A DNA stretch of 64,000 nt from Stutzerimonas frequens (GCF_024448335.1 NZ_JAMOHM010000002.1:62001-126000); one strand, 5' to 3'; counted from the first letter of the stretch, positions 28,526-37,923 are shown. The notes: generated by a model from the sequence alone, not told the origin. Numbers and translations: made by a program.

Positions 28526-29596
28526 ATGACTCGTCGCCTGTTTCCTCTGTGGATCCTGCTCGCGCTCGGCCTGCTGCTGCTCTTGCTGCACCTTGCCCTG
28601 CCGCATCTGGTACGCAACTACCTGAACGACAAGATGGCTGACATGGGGGATTACCAGGGCCATGTCGAAGATGTCGATCTGGCCTGGTGGCGCGGGGCCT
28701 ATCGTATCGAAGGGCTGCTGATCGAGAAGAAGGACAAGCGCGTGCAGGCACCGCTGTTCAAGGCACCGGGTATCGATATCGCCATCAGCTGGAACGCCAT
28801 CCTGGACCACCAGGAGATCGTCGGCGAAGTGACCTTCGAGCAACCGCACCTGAACTTCGTCGACGGTGGCGACAGTGGCGACTCGCAGAGCGGCGAAGGC
28901 GTCGATTGGCGCGATCAGCTCGAGGCCCTGGTACCGATCACGCTGAACGAAATCCGCGTCATCGATGGCCAACTGTCGTTCCGCAACTTTTCCTCCGACC
29001 CGCAAGTGCATGTCTATGCCAGCGATATCCAGGCGACCCTGTACAACCTGACCAACACCGACGATGCCGACGGCACCCGTACCGCGACCTTCGAAGGCAC
29101 TGGCAAGCTGTTCGATCAGGCACCGATCGAAGCCAGCGCCCGCTTCGATCCTTTCACCGACTGGGAAGATTTCGAGGTCGATCTTCGGGTGACGGACGTT
29201 CCACTCAAGCAGCTGAACGACTTCAGCCGTGCCTATGGCAACTTCGATTTCGCCGGCGGCACCGGCGACCTGGTGCTCGAAGTGGCAGCCAAAGACAGCC
29301 AGCTCGACGGCTACATCAAGCCGCTGCTGCGCGACGTCGACGTCTTCGATTACGAACAGGATGTCGAAAATGATGACAAGGGCTTCCTGCGCGGACTGTG
29401 GGAGGCTGTCGTCGGCGGCGGTCAGGAAGTGCTGCAGAATCAGCGTAAGGACCAATTCGCTACCCGCGTCGAGCTGTCGGGTACCACCAAGGACACCGAA
29501 GTCAGCCCGTTCCAGGCGTTCATCGCCATATTGCGCAACGGATTCGTCGAGGCCTTCACGGCCCGCTTCGAGCGCGCCATGGGCGACGATGAGTGA
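28526..29596 (+). CDS. DUF748 (AsmA-like) envelope protein
   Basis: 356 residues. An N-terminal anchor helix (PLWILLALGLLLLLLHLALP) is followed by an AsmA-like beta-rich domain: LVRNYLNDKMADMGDYQGHV, then VDLAWWRGAYRIEGL, both hallmarks of DUF748 proteins. These relatives of AsmA/TamB are thought to act in the periplasm in lipid or outer-membrane homeostasis. The frame extends 116 codons upstream, but those residues do not resemble the family and the hydrophobic start at ATG 28526 is a clean signal anchor. It is 144 bases upstream of the moxR-type gene. Confidence 0.82.
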   Translation: MTRRLFPLWILLALGLLLLLLHLALPHLVRNYLNDKMADMGDYQGHVEDVDLAWWRGAYRIEGLLIEKKDKRVQAPLFKAPGIDIAISWNAILDHQEIVGEVTFEQPHLNFVDGGDSGDSQSGEGVDWRDQLEALVPITLNEIRVIDGQLSFRNFSSDPQVHVYASDIQATLYNLTNTDDADGTRTATFEGTGKLFDQAPIEASARFDPFTDWEDFEVDLRVTDVPLKQLNDFSRAYGNFDFAGGTGDLVLEVAAKDSQLDGYIKPLLRDVDVFDYEQDVENDDKGFLRGLWEAVVGGGQEVLQNQRKDQFATRVELSGTTKDTEVSPFQAFIAILRNGFVEAFTARFERAMGDDE

Positions 29597-29740
29597 ATGG
29601 CAGCGTCACCAGAAACTCCAAGCCAGCCATTCAGTGACTGAATGATGCGCTCGCGTTCACAGTCGCCTGGCCTTCCCTTATAGTCGACCCCCTGACTACA
29701 ACGAGCGCCTGCGTGCCAGGCCCCGCCGAAGGAATCCGCA

Positions 29741-30589
29741 ATGAAATTCGAAGGCACCCAGTCCTACGTCGCCACCGACGACCTGAAACTCGCGGTCAAT
29801 GCCGCCATCACCCTGCAGCGTCCGCTGCTGGTGAAGGGCGAACCGGGCACCGGCAAGACCATGCTGGCCGAGCAGCTGGCCGAATCCTTCGGCGCCAAGC
29901 TCATCACCTGGCACATCAAGTCCACCACCAAGGCGCACCAGGGCCTCTACGAATACGACGCAGTGAGCCGCCTGCGTGATTCGCAGCTGGGCGTGGACAA
30001 GGTCCACGATGTGAAGAACTACATCAAGAAAGGCAAGCTGTGGGAGGCCTTCGAGAGCGAGCAGCGGGTCATCCTGCTGATCGACGAGATCGACAAGGCC
30101 GACATCGAGTTCCCCAACGACCTGCTGCAGGAACTCGACAAGATGGAGTTCTACGTCTACGAGACCAACGAAACCATCAAGGCGACCCAGCGCCCGATCA
30201 TCATCATCACCTCGAACAACGAGAAGGAACTGCCGGACGCCTTCTTGCGTCGCTGCTTCTTCCACTACATCGCCTTCCCGGATCGCGAGACGCTGCAGAA
30301 GATCGTCGATGTGCACTACCCCGGTATCAAGCAGTCGCTGGTCAGCGAGGCGCTGGACGTATTCTTCGACGTGCGCAAGGTGCCGGGTCTGAAGAAGAAA
30401 CCCTCGACCTCCGAGCTGGTCGACTGGCTGAAGCTGCTGATGGCCGACAACATCGGCGAAGCCGTGCTGCGCGAGCGCGACCCGACTCGTGCCATCCCGC
30501 CGCTGGCCGGCGCGCTGGTGAAGAACGAGCAGGACGTGATGCTGCTCGAGCGTCTAGCCTTCATGAGTCGGCGCGCCAACAGCCGCTGA
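29741..30589 (+). CDS. MoxR-type AAA+ ATPase
   Basis: 282 residues. AAA_5/MoxR-type ATPase with Walker A GEPGTGKTMLAEQLA near residue 37, Walker B VILLIDEIDKADIEFPNDLL near 107, sensor 1 region IIIITSNNEKELPDAFLRRC and the family's helix-2 insertion. MoxR ATPases act as chaperones that insert metals or activate partner complexes together with von Willebrand factor A proteins. The VWA partner is encoded two genes downstream, with a GFA-type gene between them. No substrate complex is recognisable nearby. Confidence 0.92.
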   Translation: MKFEGTQSYVATDDLKLAVNAAITLQRPLLVKGEPGTGKTMLAEQLAESFGAKLITWHIKSTTKAHQGLYEYDAVSRLRDSQLGVDKVHDVKNYIKKGKLWEAFESEQRVILLIDEIDKADIEFPNDLLQELDKMEFYVYETNETIKATQRPIIIITSNNEKELPDAFLRRCFFHYIAFPDRETLQKIVDVHYPGIKQSLVSEALDVFFDVRKVPGLKKKPSTSELVDWLKLLMADNIGEAVLRERDPTRAIPPLAGALVKNEQDVMLLERLAFMSRRANSR

Positions 30590-30642
30590 TCGGCACCGGG
30601 TTCCCGGTGGAGCCGGCCGTGCACTCACTGGAGGAACGAAAC

Positions 30643-31047
30643 ATGCAAACGCATACCGGTAGTTGCCTGTGCGGCGTCGTGCGCTATCGCATCGACGCCC
30701 CAATCGATGCGCTGACCCATTGCCACTGCAAGATGTGCCGCAAGGCTCACGGCGCCGCATTCGCCACTTACGCGAGCGTGCCGCTGGATGCCTTCCACTT
30801 CATGTCCGGCAAGGATCAGCTCGGCGTCTACCACTCCTCTGAACACGTGACCCGCACGTTCTGCATCCGCTGCGGCGCCAATCTGCTGTTCGTCGACAAT
30901 CGCGAGCACGAGGTCGGCGTTGCCGCCGGCACCCTGGATTCGCCGCTGCCGGTGCCACCGCAATCGCATATCTACGTCGGATCCAAGGCTGACTGGTACG
31001 AGATCCGCGACGGACTGCCCCAACACAACGGCGACAGCCCCCGCTGA
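30643..31047 (+). CDS. GFA family (Gfa-like zinc-binding) protein
   Basis: 134 residues of the GFA family, related to glutathione-dependent formaldehyde-activating enzyme. Zinc-binding cysteines are in TGSCLCGVVRY (Cys at 8 and 10), THCHCKMCRKAHGAAF and FCIRCGANLLF, giving a two-zinc mss4-like fold. In practice most family members have no proven activity, and formaldehyde activation is doubted. GGAGGAA precedes the ATG at 30643. It lies between the MoxR and VWA genes, which are normally adjacent. Confidence 0.88.
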   Translation: MQTHTGSCLCGVVRYRIDAPIDALTHCHCKMCRKAHGAAFATYASVPLDAFHFMSGKDQLGVYHSSEHVTRTFCIRCGANLLFVDNREHEVGVAAGTLDSPLPVPPQSHIYVGSKADWYEIRDGLPQHNGDSPR

Positions 31048-31089
31048 GCGCCACGTACAGCGCGCCACTCCGGCGCCAGAGGTTTTGCC

Positions 31090-32268
31090 ATGCTGCTTGG
31101 CCTGTTCAACGAAATGCGCGCCGCCAAGGTTCCGGTTTCGGTGCGCGAACTGCTGGATCTGATCGACGCGCTCAAACATCGTGTCGTGTTCGCCGACATG
31201 GACGAGTTCTATTTCCTTGCCCGTACGGTGATGGTCAAGGACGAGCGCCACTTCGACAAGTTCGACCGGGCCTTCGGTGCCTACTTCAAGGGCCTGGAAA
31301 ATCTCGACCAGCATCTCGAGGCTCTGATCCCCGAAGAGTGGCTGCGCAAGGAGTTCGAGCGCAGCCTGACGGACGAGGAGCGTGCGCAGATCCAGTCCCT
31401 CGGCGGGCTGGATAAGCTGATCGAGGAGTTCAAGAAGCGTCTCGAAGAGCAGAAGGAACGCCATGCCGGCGGCAACAAGTGGATCGGTACCGGCGGCACC
31501 AGCCCGTTCGGCTCCGGCGGCTACAACCCCGAAGGCATCCGCATCGGCGATGCCGGCAAACGCCAGGGCAAGGCGGTGAAGGTCTGGGACCAACGCGAAT
31601 ACAAGAACCTCGACGACCAGGTCGAACTCGGTACGCGCAACATCAAGATCGCCCTGCGCCGCCTGCGCAAGTTCGCTCGCCAGGGCGCGGCGGATGAGCT
31701 CGATATCGACGGCACCATCGACCATACCGCGCGGGATGCCGGCCTGCTCAACATCCAGATGCGGCCGGAGCGGCGCAATGCCGTGAAGCTGCTGATCCTG
31801 TTCGATATCGGCGGCTCGATGGACGCCCACGTCAAGGTCTGCGAGGAGCTGTTCTCGGCCTGCAAGACCGAGTTCAAGCACCTCGAGTACTTCTACTTCC
31901 ACAACTTCATCTACGAATCGGTGTGGAAGAACAACTTCCGCCGCACCTCGGAGCGCACCTCCACCCTCGACGTGCTGCACAAGTACGGTGCGGACTACAA
32001 GGTGGTGTTCGTTGGCGATGCCGCGATGGCGCCCTACGAGATCACCCAGCCGGGCGGCAGCGTCGAGCACTGGAACGAGGAAGCCGGCTACGTGTGGATG
32101 CAGCGCTTCATGGAGAAGTACAAGAAGCTCATCTGGATCAACCCCTACCCCAAGGACACCTGGGGCTATACCACCTCCACCGGCATCGTTCGCGAACTGG
32201 TGGAGGATCGCATGTATCCGTTGACCCTCAGCGGGCTCGAAGAAGGGATGAAGTTTCTCGCCAAGTGA
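31090..32268 (+). CDS. VWA domain-containing protein, MoxR partner
   Basis: 392 residues of the CoxE-like VWA group. The N-terminal half is helical and charged (LLDLIDALKHRVVFADMDEF and the glycine-rich GGTSPFGSGGYNPEGIRIG). The C-terminal von Willebrand A domain carries a MIDAS-like site KLLILFDIGGSMDAHVKVCE, in which the usual DxSxS is DxGGS, as is common in this subgroup. VWA proteins of this kind work with MoxR ATPases as adaptor and chaperone. It is probably expressed with the moxR-type and GFA genes. Confidence 0.9.
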   Translation: MLLGLFNEMRAAKVPVSVRELLDLIDALKHRVVFADMDEFYFLARTVMVKDERHFDKFDRAFGAYFKGLENLDQHLEALIPEEWLRKEFERSLTDEERAQIQSLGGLDKLIEEFKKRLEEQKERHAGGNKWIGTGGTSPFGSGGYNPEGIRIGDAGKRQGKAVKVWDQREYKNLDDQVELGTRNIKIALRRLRKFARQGAADELDIDGTIDHTARDAGLLNIQMRPERRNAVKLLILFDIGGSMDAHVKVCEELFSACKTEFKHLEYFYFHNFIYESVWKNNFRRTSERTSTLDVLHKYGADYKVVFVGDAAMAPYEITQPGGSVEHWNEEAGYVWMQRFMEKYKKLIWINPYPKDTWGYTTSTGIVRELVEDRMYPLTLSGLEEGMKFLAK

Positions 32269-32328
32269 TCGGACCGGCACAGGGACGCGCCGACACCAGG
32301 TCCGCGAACACCAATACCGCTGCGGTAC

Positions 32329-32844
32329 TCAGCGAAACGAGCGGTAGCGCCGCACGCGAGAACGAAAGGGAAAGCTCGCCGCCAGCAGCAGGCTTTCCAC
32401 CAGCCAGGCCAGCAGAACCGCGCAGCTCAGCCCCCAGGCGATGGCTTCGGGCGCCAGCAGTACCTGGAAGCGGTAGCTGTCCCAGACCTGCTGCCGCAGG
32501 CTGCGCTCCGCTCCGAACAGGACGTGCACGGCGCGCGCATACCAGGGCCGCTGCATGGCTTGCCACTCACGCTCTAGCATACGGGCACGGCTCACCAGCT
32601 GTTCGACGCTCTGCGCATCGCTCTGGAAAACCGGGTCGGTGCTGTCGCGGTAGTGCCGCACGAGCGCATCCAGATCGCCCTCGAAGAAGCGTCGCGCGGT
32701 CTCCTGAAAGCCCCGCAAGCCCTGCTCCGCCTCCAGCCGTCGGGCCTCGACATGCTGCGCATAAGCTTCGATGAAGCCAGGTACCTGGATGCCGACCAGC
32801 AGACCGAAGGTGAACAGCGTGAGCCGCAGGTAACTTCTCAGCAT
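32329..32844 (-). CDS. DUF2937-like inner-membrane protein
   Basis: 171 residues with an N-terminal membrane helix (LRLTLFTFGLLVGIQVPGF), a charged periplasmic helical middle (HVEARRLEAEQGLRGFQETA), and a C-terminal helix (WGLSCAVLLAWLVESLLLAA) followed by a basic tail. This plan matches DUF2937 proteins of unknown function. The ATG at 32844 overlaps the stop of the upstream amidotransferase gene in TGATG, indicating translational coupling. The VWA gene converges on it. Confidence 0.8.
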   Translation of the reverse strand: MLRSYLRLTLFTFGLLVGIQVPGFIEAYAQHVEARRLEAEQGLRGFQETARRFFEGDLDALVRHYRDSTDPVFQSDAQSVEQLVSRARMLEREWQAMQRPWYARAVHVLFGAERSLRQQVWDSYRFQVLLAPEAIAWGLSCAVLLAWLVESLLLAASFPFRSRVRRYRSFR

Positions 32845-33620
32845 CAAGCCATCCTGCCCGTCGCCACACGCTCGCCCAGTCGCCACAGGCTCCATTGCCC
32901 GGGTTCGTGCAGCGTCCACTGCTCGTTGTCGGTCAGGGGCTCGGTCGCCAGTACGGTGACCACGTCGTCCGGCGTGGTCTCGGCGTGGAAGTTCACCATC
33001 AACTCGGCATCCTTGAGCTGGGCCGGACCGAACGGGGCGCGCCGGGTGATCTCGGCCAGCTTGCTGCTACAGAAGCTGAACAGCCATTCACCGTTGCTTA
33101 GCAAGCAGTTGAACACGCCCTTGCGACGGTACTCCTGGCAGGCACCCAGCAGAACCGGCAGCAGATCCTCGGCAGCGCAACGATCTGGGAAGTCCAGACG
33201 AATGCGATTCAACAGATCGCAGAATGCACGCTCGCTGTCGGTATCACCGACCGGGCGATAGATACCCCGAGGCGGCTCGAAATCGGACAGCTGGCCGTTG
33301 TGCGCGAAGCACCAGTGCTGGCCCCACAGCTCGCGAACGAAGGGGTGAGTATTGACCAGGGCGACCTTGCCAACATTGGCGTGGCGGATATGGCCGATCA
33401 CCACCTCGCTCTTGATCAGGTAGCGCTGCACCATCTTCGCCACTTCGGATTCACAGCTGGCGACCGGGTCCTGAAACAGGCGCAGGCCTCGCCCCTCGTA
33501 GAAGGCAATGCCCCAGCCGTCCTTGTGCGGTCCGGTCTTGCCACCCCGCTGCATGAGCCCGGTAAAGCTGAACACGATATCGGTGGGCACGTTGGCGCTC
33601 ATGCCAAGCAGCTCGCACAT
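32844..33620 (-). CDS. yafJ: Class II glutamine amidotransferase, YafJ-like
   Basis: 258 residues with an Ntn-hydrolase glutaminase fold. After removal of Met1 the catalytic Cys2 would be at the N-terminus ([18 protein letters not shown]). Family motifs are [32 protein letters not shown] and [12 protein letters not shown]. YafJ is a stand-alone glutaminase domain of the GlmS/PurF class whose acceptor is unknown. It is translationally coupled to the DUF2937-like gene. Confidence 0.9.
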   Translation of the reverse strand: MCELLGMSANVPTDIVFSFTGLMQRGGKTGPHKDGWGIAFYEGRGLRLFQDPVASCESEVAKMVQRYLIKSEVVIGHIRHANVGKVALVNTHPFVRELWGQHWCFAHNGQLSDFEPPRGIYRPVGDTDSERAFCDLLNRIRLDFPDRCAAEDLLPVLLGACQEYRRKGVFNCLLSNGEWLFSFCSSKLAEITRRAPFGPAQLKDAELMVNFHAETTPDDVVTVLATEPLTDNEQWTLHEPGQWSLWRLGERVATGRMA

Positions 33621-33658
33621 GCGTCATCTCCCGATGATTGACTTGAAGCGTCGAGGCC

Positions 33659-34135
33659 CTAGATACGGGGCTCGGTACGGACACGCCCGCGCGCTGGCGC
33701 ATAGTCCGGCTCGTAGTGGTCGTCGTCATCCTGCTCGAGGCGCTCACGCAGCGTGCGCGGATCCTCACCGTCATCCGCCGCCTCGCCACGGCGGCCAAAA
33801 CGCCGTTCGAGCGGCCAGCGGATCGCCACGAGCACCAGATAGAGCGCAAAGGCGATCAAGCCGTACAGGGCCAGATCGGCCACCGCCCGCCAAGCGTTGT
33901 TGCCGACCTGGAACAAGATATCCATGGCTGTAATGGCCACAGCCGGGGCAAACAGTTCCTTGGCAGGATCGACGATCGTCGGCGTGAACAACAGCACAGC
34001 GGCAGCCAGACGCAGCGATTCGCGCAGCCAGCGCCACATCCAACGTGTCACGCGGAACCAGAACAGCAGGCAGCCCAGCGCAGCGATGCCGTACAGGGCC
34101 CAGGCGAGCGAATAGTCGGAGTCGAACATCAGCAT
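33659..34135 (-). CDS. Inner-membrane protein of unknown function
   Basis: 158 residues. Three to four hydrophobic segments are visible: LAWALYGIAALGCLLFWF, LRLAAAVLLFTPTIV, and LALYGLIAFALYLVLVAI, followed by a long acidic, probably unstructured cytoplasmic tail (DDGEDPRTLRERLEQDDDDH). I recognise no functional domain. Two start codons, ATG 34135 and ATG 34129, are in frame; the first is used. It may be co-transcribed with the amidotransferase gene 38 bases downstream. Confidence 0.75.
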   Translation of the reverse strand: MLMFDSDYSLAWALYGIAALGCLLFWFRVTRWMWRWLRESLRLAAAVLLFTPTIVDPAKELFAPAVAITAMDILFQVGNNAWRAVADLALYGLIAFALYLVLVAIRWPLERRFGRRGEAADDGEDPRTLRERLEQDDDDHYEPDYAPARGRVRTEPRI

Positions 34136-34407
34136 GGTGTTTTCTCGATCACAAGCCGTTCACGGAAGCCGCGCGGCAACAGGTCCGACGTCACATGATC
34201 GTGCAACGGCTCGACGAGCCGGGACAGTGACGCGGCGCAAGGGCCGCCATCATAACAGCCCGTACCCTGTCGACGTCATCGCTAGTGACAACAAGCCACT
34301 GGCACAGCTCGAAGCAAGGTCGTATAAACCCGTTAAACAAAAGGGTACTTACCCATATGAAGCCGGAAAGCCAGCCACAGCCGACCGGTACGCAAGGAGA
34401 AAAAACC

Positions 34408-34848
34408 ATGCCCTATCAGCACATTCTGGTCGCCGTCGATCTGACGGAAGAGTGCCACCCGGTCGTCGCGCGTGCCCAGGCACTGGCCAGCACCAGCGGC
34501 GCCAAGCTCAGCCTGGTGCACATCATCGAACCCATGGCCATGGCCTTCGGCGGCGACGTTCCGATGGACCTGTCCATGCTGCAGCAGCAACAGTTCGACC
34601 AGGCGCGCGAGCGCATGAACGGTTTCGCCGACAGCTACCCGAGCCTGGCGCCCGAACAGCGCCACCTCGCCTACGGCCAGCCGCGCCAGGAAGTGCACCG
34701 CCTGGCCAAGGAACAACACTGCGATCTCATCGTGGTCGGCAGCCACGGCCGTCATGGCCTGGCATTGTTGCTGGGCTCAACGGCCAACGACATCCTGCAC
34801 GGTGCCCCGTGCGACGTGCTGGCCGTACGCCTCAAGAAAGCCGAGTAA
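34408..34848 (+). CDS. Universal stress protein (UspA family)
   Basis: 146 residues. The N-terminal strand HILVAVDLTEECHPVV and the C-terminal ATP-binding motif VVGSHGRHGLALLLGSTAND (G-2x-G-9x-G-S type) mark a Usp domain that binds nucleotide. Usp proteins accumulate under stationary-phase or stress conditions. The frame extends upstream, but AAGGAGA eight bases before ATG 34408 and the canonical N-terminus fix the start. A perfect 11-base-pair hairpin follows the stop. Confidence 0.9.
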   Translation: MPYQHILVAVDLTEECHPVVARAQALASTSGAKLSLVHIIEPMAMAFGGDVPMDLSMLQQQQFDQARERMNGFADSYPSLAPEQRHLAYGQPRQEVHRLAKEQHCDLIVVGSHGRHGLALLLGSTANDILHGAPCDVLAVRLKKAE

Positions 34849-34859
34849 GGACAGCTGCA

Positions 34860-34888
34860 GGCTTGCGCGGATGCCGGCCGCGCAAGCC
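34860..34888. terminator. Bidirectional hairpin between convergent genes
   Basis: GGCTTGCGCGG (34860-34870) pairs perfectly with CCGCGCAAGCC (34878-34888) across a seven-base loop. It lies between the convergent usp and unknown-protein stop codons, the usual place for a shared terminator, though no T run follows on either side. Confidence 0.55.
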
Positions 34889-34893
34889 GTCGC

Positions 34894-35586
34894 TCAGACG
34901 GCTTCGACCCCTTCGCCGGCACACATGACCAGCGGCCGGATCTTCTGCAGCTGGGTCTCCAGCGAGTAAGTTAGGCTCGACGCCATCGAAAAGAAGGTCA
35001 GGAAGGCCTTGAGGTTGGAGTCGGCGTGACAGGTATCGTGGATGCGCTGCCAGAACGCCTGATTGACCAGCTGCAGCTGCTGGAAGGAACGCACCAGCCC
35101 GCGCAGCTCCCAGTCGGCATGCCGACCTTCGCGCAAGTTGAAGTACTGCCGCGCCAGGTAGAGCGACACTGCGCGCAGAACGAACTCATGATTGCTGGCG
35201 AACGGCAGATGTTGCTGGGCCATGGGCTTGAGCCGGCCGAGCACCGGACAGGCACTGGTCGCCATGATTACCCCGAGCAACGCGCGTAGACCTTCGTCCA
35301 ACCCCACCAGCTTGGTGTACTCGCGTTCCGGCGTGCGCACCCAGACGAGGGCCTTCTTCACCGCCGGCAGGCCCTGAAAGTCCTCGATCACCCGGTGCAG
35401 ATCCACCGCGGCCGGGCAATGACTGAACTGATCCTTGCTGAGCGGGCAATTCGAGCAACGTTGATGTTCGAGGCGAGTCCATTTCGGCGCCTGTGCGGCG
35501 ACCTCCCGGTCATAGTCACGATCCAGTTCGATCCGGTAACTGAAATCGTGTTCATCATCCAGGGTGATGCGGTATTCGATTGCCAT
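34894..35586 (-). CDS. Conserved protein of unknown function (possibly DUF6901)
   Basis: 230 residues. N-terminal beta-rich segment MAIEYRITLDDEHDFSYRIE, then a cysteine cluster QRCSNCPLSKDQFSHCPAAV with CxxC and a further Cys that could bind metal, then a helical C-terminal two thirds with ATSACPVLGRLKPMAQQHLP and HTCHADSNLKAFLTFFSMAS. I recall similar proteins in pseudomonads under DUF6901, but the assignment is from memory only. No enzymatic motif is recognised. It is alone on this strand and converges on usp. Confidence 0.7.
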   Translation of the reverse strand: MAIEYRITLDDEHDFSYRIELDRDYDREVAAQAPKWTRLEHQRCSNCPLSKDQFSHCPAAVDLHRVIEDFQGLPAVKKALVWVRTPEREYTKLVGLDEGLRALLGVIMATSACPVLGRLKPMAQQHLPFASNHEFVLRAVSLYLARQYFNLREGRHADWELRGLVRSFQQLQLVNQAFWQRIHDTCHADSNLKAFLTFFSMASSLTYSLETQLQKIRPLVMCAGEGVEAV

Positions 35587-35718
35587 TGACGCTCCATCAT
35601 GACTGCATGATCCAATGCGGCTACTTAACTACGCGTCAGCGCGCATGGCATTGATCCATCTCATAAGCCGTGACCGCAGCCTGCCGTGCTCGCTCGAATC
35701 GCCTGCGAACGTATCGCC

Positions 35719-37629
35719 TTACTCCTCCAGCTCGGCCCAGCGCTCCAGCAACCCGTCCAGTTCCTGTTGCAGCGCTTCGAGACGAGCCAGCGCGGCGGCA
35801 GTCACGTCAGCCGGCTGCTGGTAGAAGGCCGGCTCGGACACTTCGGCCTGCAGTACCTCGATCCGCTTTTCCAGCTCATCGATCTGCCCTGGCAGCGCTT
35901 CCAGCTCGCGCTGCAGCTTGTAGCTGAGCTTCTTCTTCGCTGGCGCGGCCTCGGTCGCGACCGGCGCGACCGGAGCCGGCTGAGGCTTGCTCGCCTCTTT
36001 CGTCTCGCCGCCGGATTCGGCAACGCCGAGCAGGCGCGGCGATCCCCCCTGGCGCAACCAGTCCTGATAGCCACCGACGTACTCGCGCACCTCACCCCCG
36101 CCCTGAAACACCAGGGTGCTGGTGACCACGTTATCGAGGAAGGCACGATCGTGGCTGACCATCAGCACCGTGCCTTGGAAGCCGAGCAGCACTTCCTCGA
36201 GCAGCTCGAGGGTTTCCACATCGAGATCGTTGGTCGGTTCGTCCAGCACCAGCAGGTTGGCCGGCTTACTGAACAGCTTGGCGAGCAAGAGCCGTGCCCG
36301 CTCCCCACCAGACAGCGCCTTGACTGGCGTGCGCGCCCGTTGCGGGCTGAACAGGAAGTCGCCGAGATAGCTCAGCACATGGCGATTCTGGCCATCGATA
36401 CTGATGAACTCGCGCCCTTCGGCGAGGTTGTCCACCACGGTCTTCTCCAGCTCCAGCTGGTGACGCAATTGGTCGAAATACGCCACTTCCAGCTTGGTGC
36501 CGAACTCGATCGCACCGCTGCTGGGTTGCAGCTCGCCCAGCAGCAGCTTGAGCAGGGTGGTCTTGCCGGTGCCGTTGGCACCGAGCAGCCCGATGCGGTC
36601 GCCGCGCTGAATAACGATGGAGAAGTCGCGAATCAGCGGCTCGCCACCTGGATGGGCGAAGCTGATGTGCTCCGCGACAACCACCTGTTTGCCCGATTTT
36701 TCCGCGACTTCCACTTGAAAGCTGGCCTTGCCCTGCCGATCACGCCGCTCGCCGCGCTCGGCACGCAGCGCCTTGAGCGCACGCACCCGACCTTCGTTGC
36801 GGGTGCGTCGAGCCTTGATGCCCTGGCGAATCCAGACTTCTTCCTGAGCGAGCTTCTTGTCGAACAGCGCGTTGGCGGTTTCCTCGGCGGCGAGCTGCTG
36901 CTCCTTGTGCACCAGGAAGCTGGCGTAATCGCCGTTCCAGTCGATCAGGTGGCCGCGGTCCAGCTCCAGAATGCGAGTGGCGAGGTTCTGCAGGAAAGCA
37001 CGATCGTGGGTGATGAACAGCACGGCACCGTTGAAGCCGGTCAGCGCCTCTTCCAACCAGGCGATGGCACCGATGTCCAGATGGTTGGTGGGCTCGTCGA
37101 GCAGCAACAGGTCGGGCTCGGAGACCAGCGCCTGTGCCAGCAGCACGCGGCGGCGCCAGCCACCGGACAGCTCGGCCAGAGTCCGGTCGGCCGGCAGCTG
37201 CAGGCGGCTCAGCGTGCTTTCCACCAGCTGCTGCAGGCGCCAGCCGTCCTTGGCTTCCAGTGCCTGCTGCACATGCATGAGCTTGTCCAGGTCGTCCTGA
37301 TCCTGAATGTTCATGCTCAGATGATGGTACTCGGCGAGCAGCTCACCCACGCCCGCCAGCCCCTCGGCGACCACGTCGAAAACCGTGCGGTCGTCGGCGC
37401 GCGGGAGCTCCTGCGGTAGCTCGCCGATCTTCAGCCCCGGCGCGCGCCAGATCTCGCCGTCATCTGCCGAGCGGTCGCCCTTGACCAGGCGCAGCATGCT
37501 GGATTTGCCCGTCCCGTTGCGGCCGATGATGCAGACCCGCTCGCCCCGTGCGATCTGCCAGGACACGCCATCGAGCAGCGGCGTGGTGCCGTACGCGAGA
37601 GATACATCGGTGAACTTGAGCAGGGTCAT
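35719..37629 (-). CDS. uup: ABC-F type ATPase Uup
   Basis: 636 residues, nearly identical in length to E. coli Uup (635). It has two ABC ATPase domains without membrane segments: Walker A GRNGTGKSSMLRL and signature ELSGGWRRRVLLAQAL in the first, GANGTGKTTLLKLL and ALSGGERARLLLAKLF in the second. The ABC-F linker between them is charged, and a C-terminal coiled coil follows (KKLSYKLQRELEALPGQIDE). The coiled coil is the DNA-binding feature that separates Uup from EttA. ABC-F proteins act on ribosomes; Uup also affects transposon excision and replication restart. Confidence 0.9.
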   Translation of the reverse strand: MTLLKFTDVSLAYGTTPLLDGVSWQIARGERVCIIGRNGTGKSSMLRLVKGDRSADDGEIWRAPGLKIGELPQELPRADDRTVFDVVAEGLAGVGELLAEYHHLSMNIQDQDDLDKLMHVQQALEAKDGWRLQQLVESTLSRLQLPADRTLAELSGGWRRRVLLAQALVSEPDLLLLDEPTNHLDIGAIAWLEEALTGFNGAVLFITHDRAFLQNLATRILELDRGHLIDWNGDYASFLVHKEQQLAAEETANALFDKKLAQEEVWIRQGIKARRTRNEGRVRALKALRAERGERRDRQGKASFQVEVAEKSGKQVVVAEHISFAHPGGEPLIRDFSIVIQRGDRIGLLGANGTGKTTLLKLLLGELQPSSGAIEFGTKLEVAYFDQLRHQLELEKTVVDNLAEGREFISIDGQNRHVLSYLGDFLFSPQRARTPVKALSGGERARLLLAKLFSKPANLLVLDEPTNDLDVETLELLEEVLLGFQGTVLMVSHDRAFLDNVVTSTLVFQGGGEVREYVGGYQDWLRQGGSPRLLGVAESGGETKEASKPQPAPVAPVATEAAPAKKKLSYKLQRELEALPGQIDELEKRIEVLQAEVSEPAFYQQPADVTAAALARLEALQQELDGLLERWAELEE

Positions 37630-37799
37630 GACTACCTCCGGAAAACAGGGCGCGCATTCTAGCAGATGCCGCTCGCTGGGCCCCGATCACATTGGCTGCT
37701 CCCCCTTCGACGACGCGTGTGTGCGCCCCCAGCGAAACGGCGATTTCGCTGTTTGGGAGCTACGCTCGTCGGAAGTCCGCCATTGTTTGTTTCCAGAGC

Positions 37800-37838
37800 T
37801 TAAACCGCGTTTAACTGGCCGATCCGGCACGCTAAGCT
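37800..37838 (+). promoter_or_regulatory. Promoter with overlapping palindrome upstream of slt
   Basis: TTTAAC (37810-37815) and TAAGCT (37833-37838) are 17 bases apart and form a plausible sigma-70 promoter for slt. A perfect palindrome TTAAAC-CGC-GTTTAA (37800-37814) overlaps the -35, which suggests an operator. A run of ten C follows at 37865-37874 in the predicted leader. Confidence 0.45.
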
Positions 37839-37923
37839 AGTTGCTGCAGCAGGCCGTTCCTGAGCCCCCCCCCCGGCGCAGCAAGCCGCCTGTTATCCAA
37901 AGCCCCCGTTTTACGGATGTACC

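Noticed and set aside
35686..37419. 577-codon rightward open frame opposite uup
   Set aside because: Antisense shadow of the ABC-F gene; rich in Gln, His and Leu with no domain.
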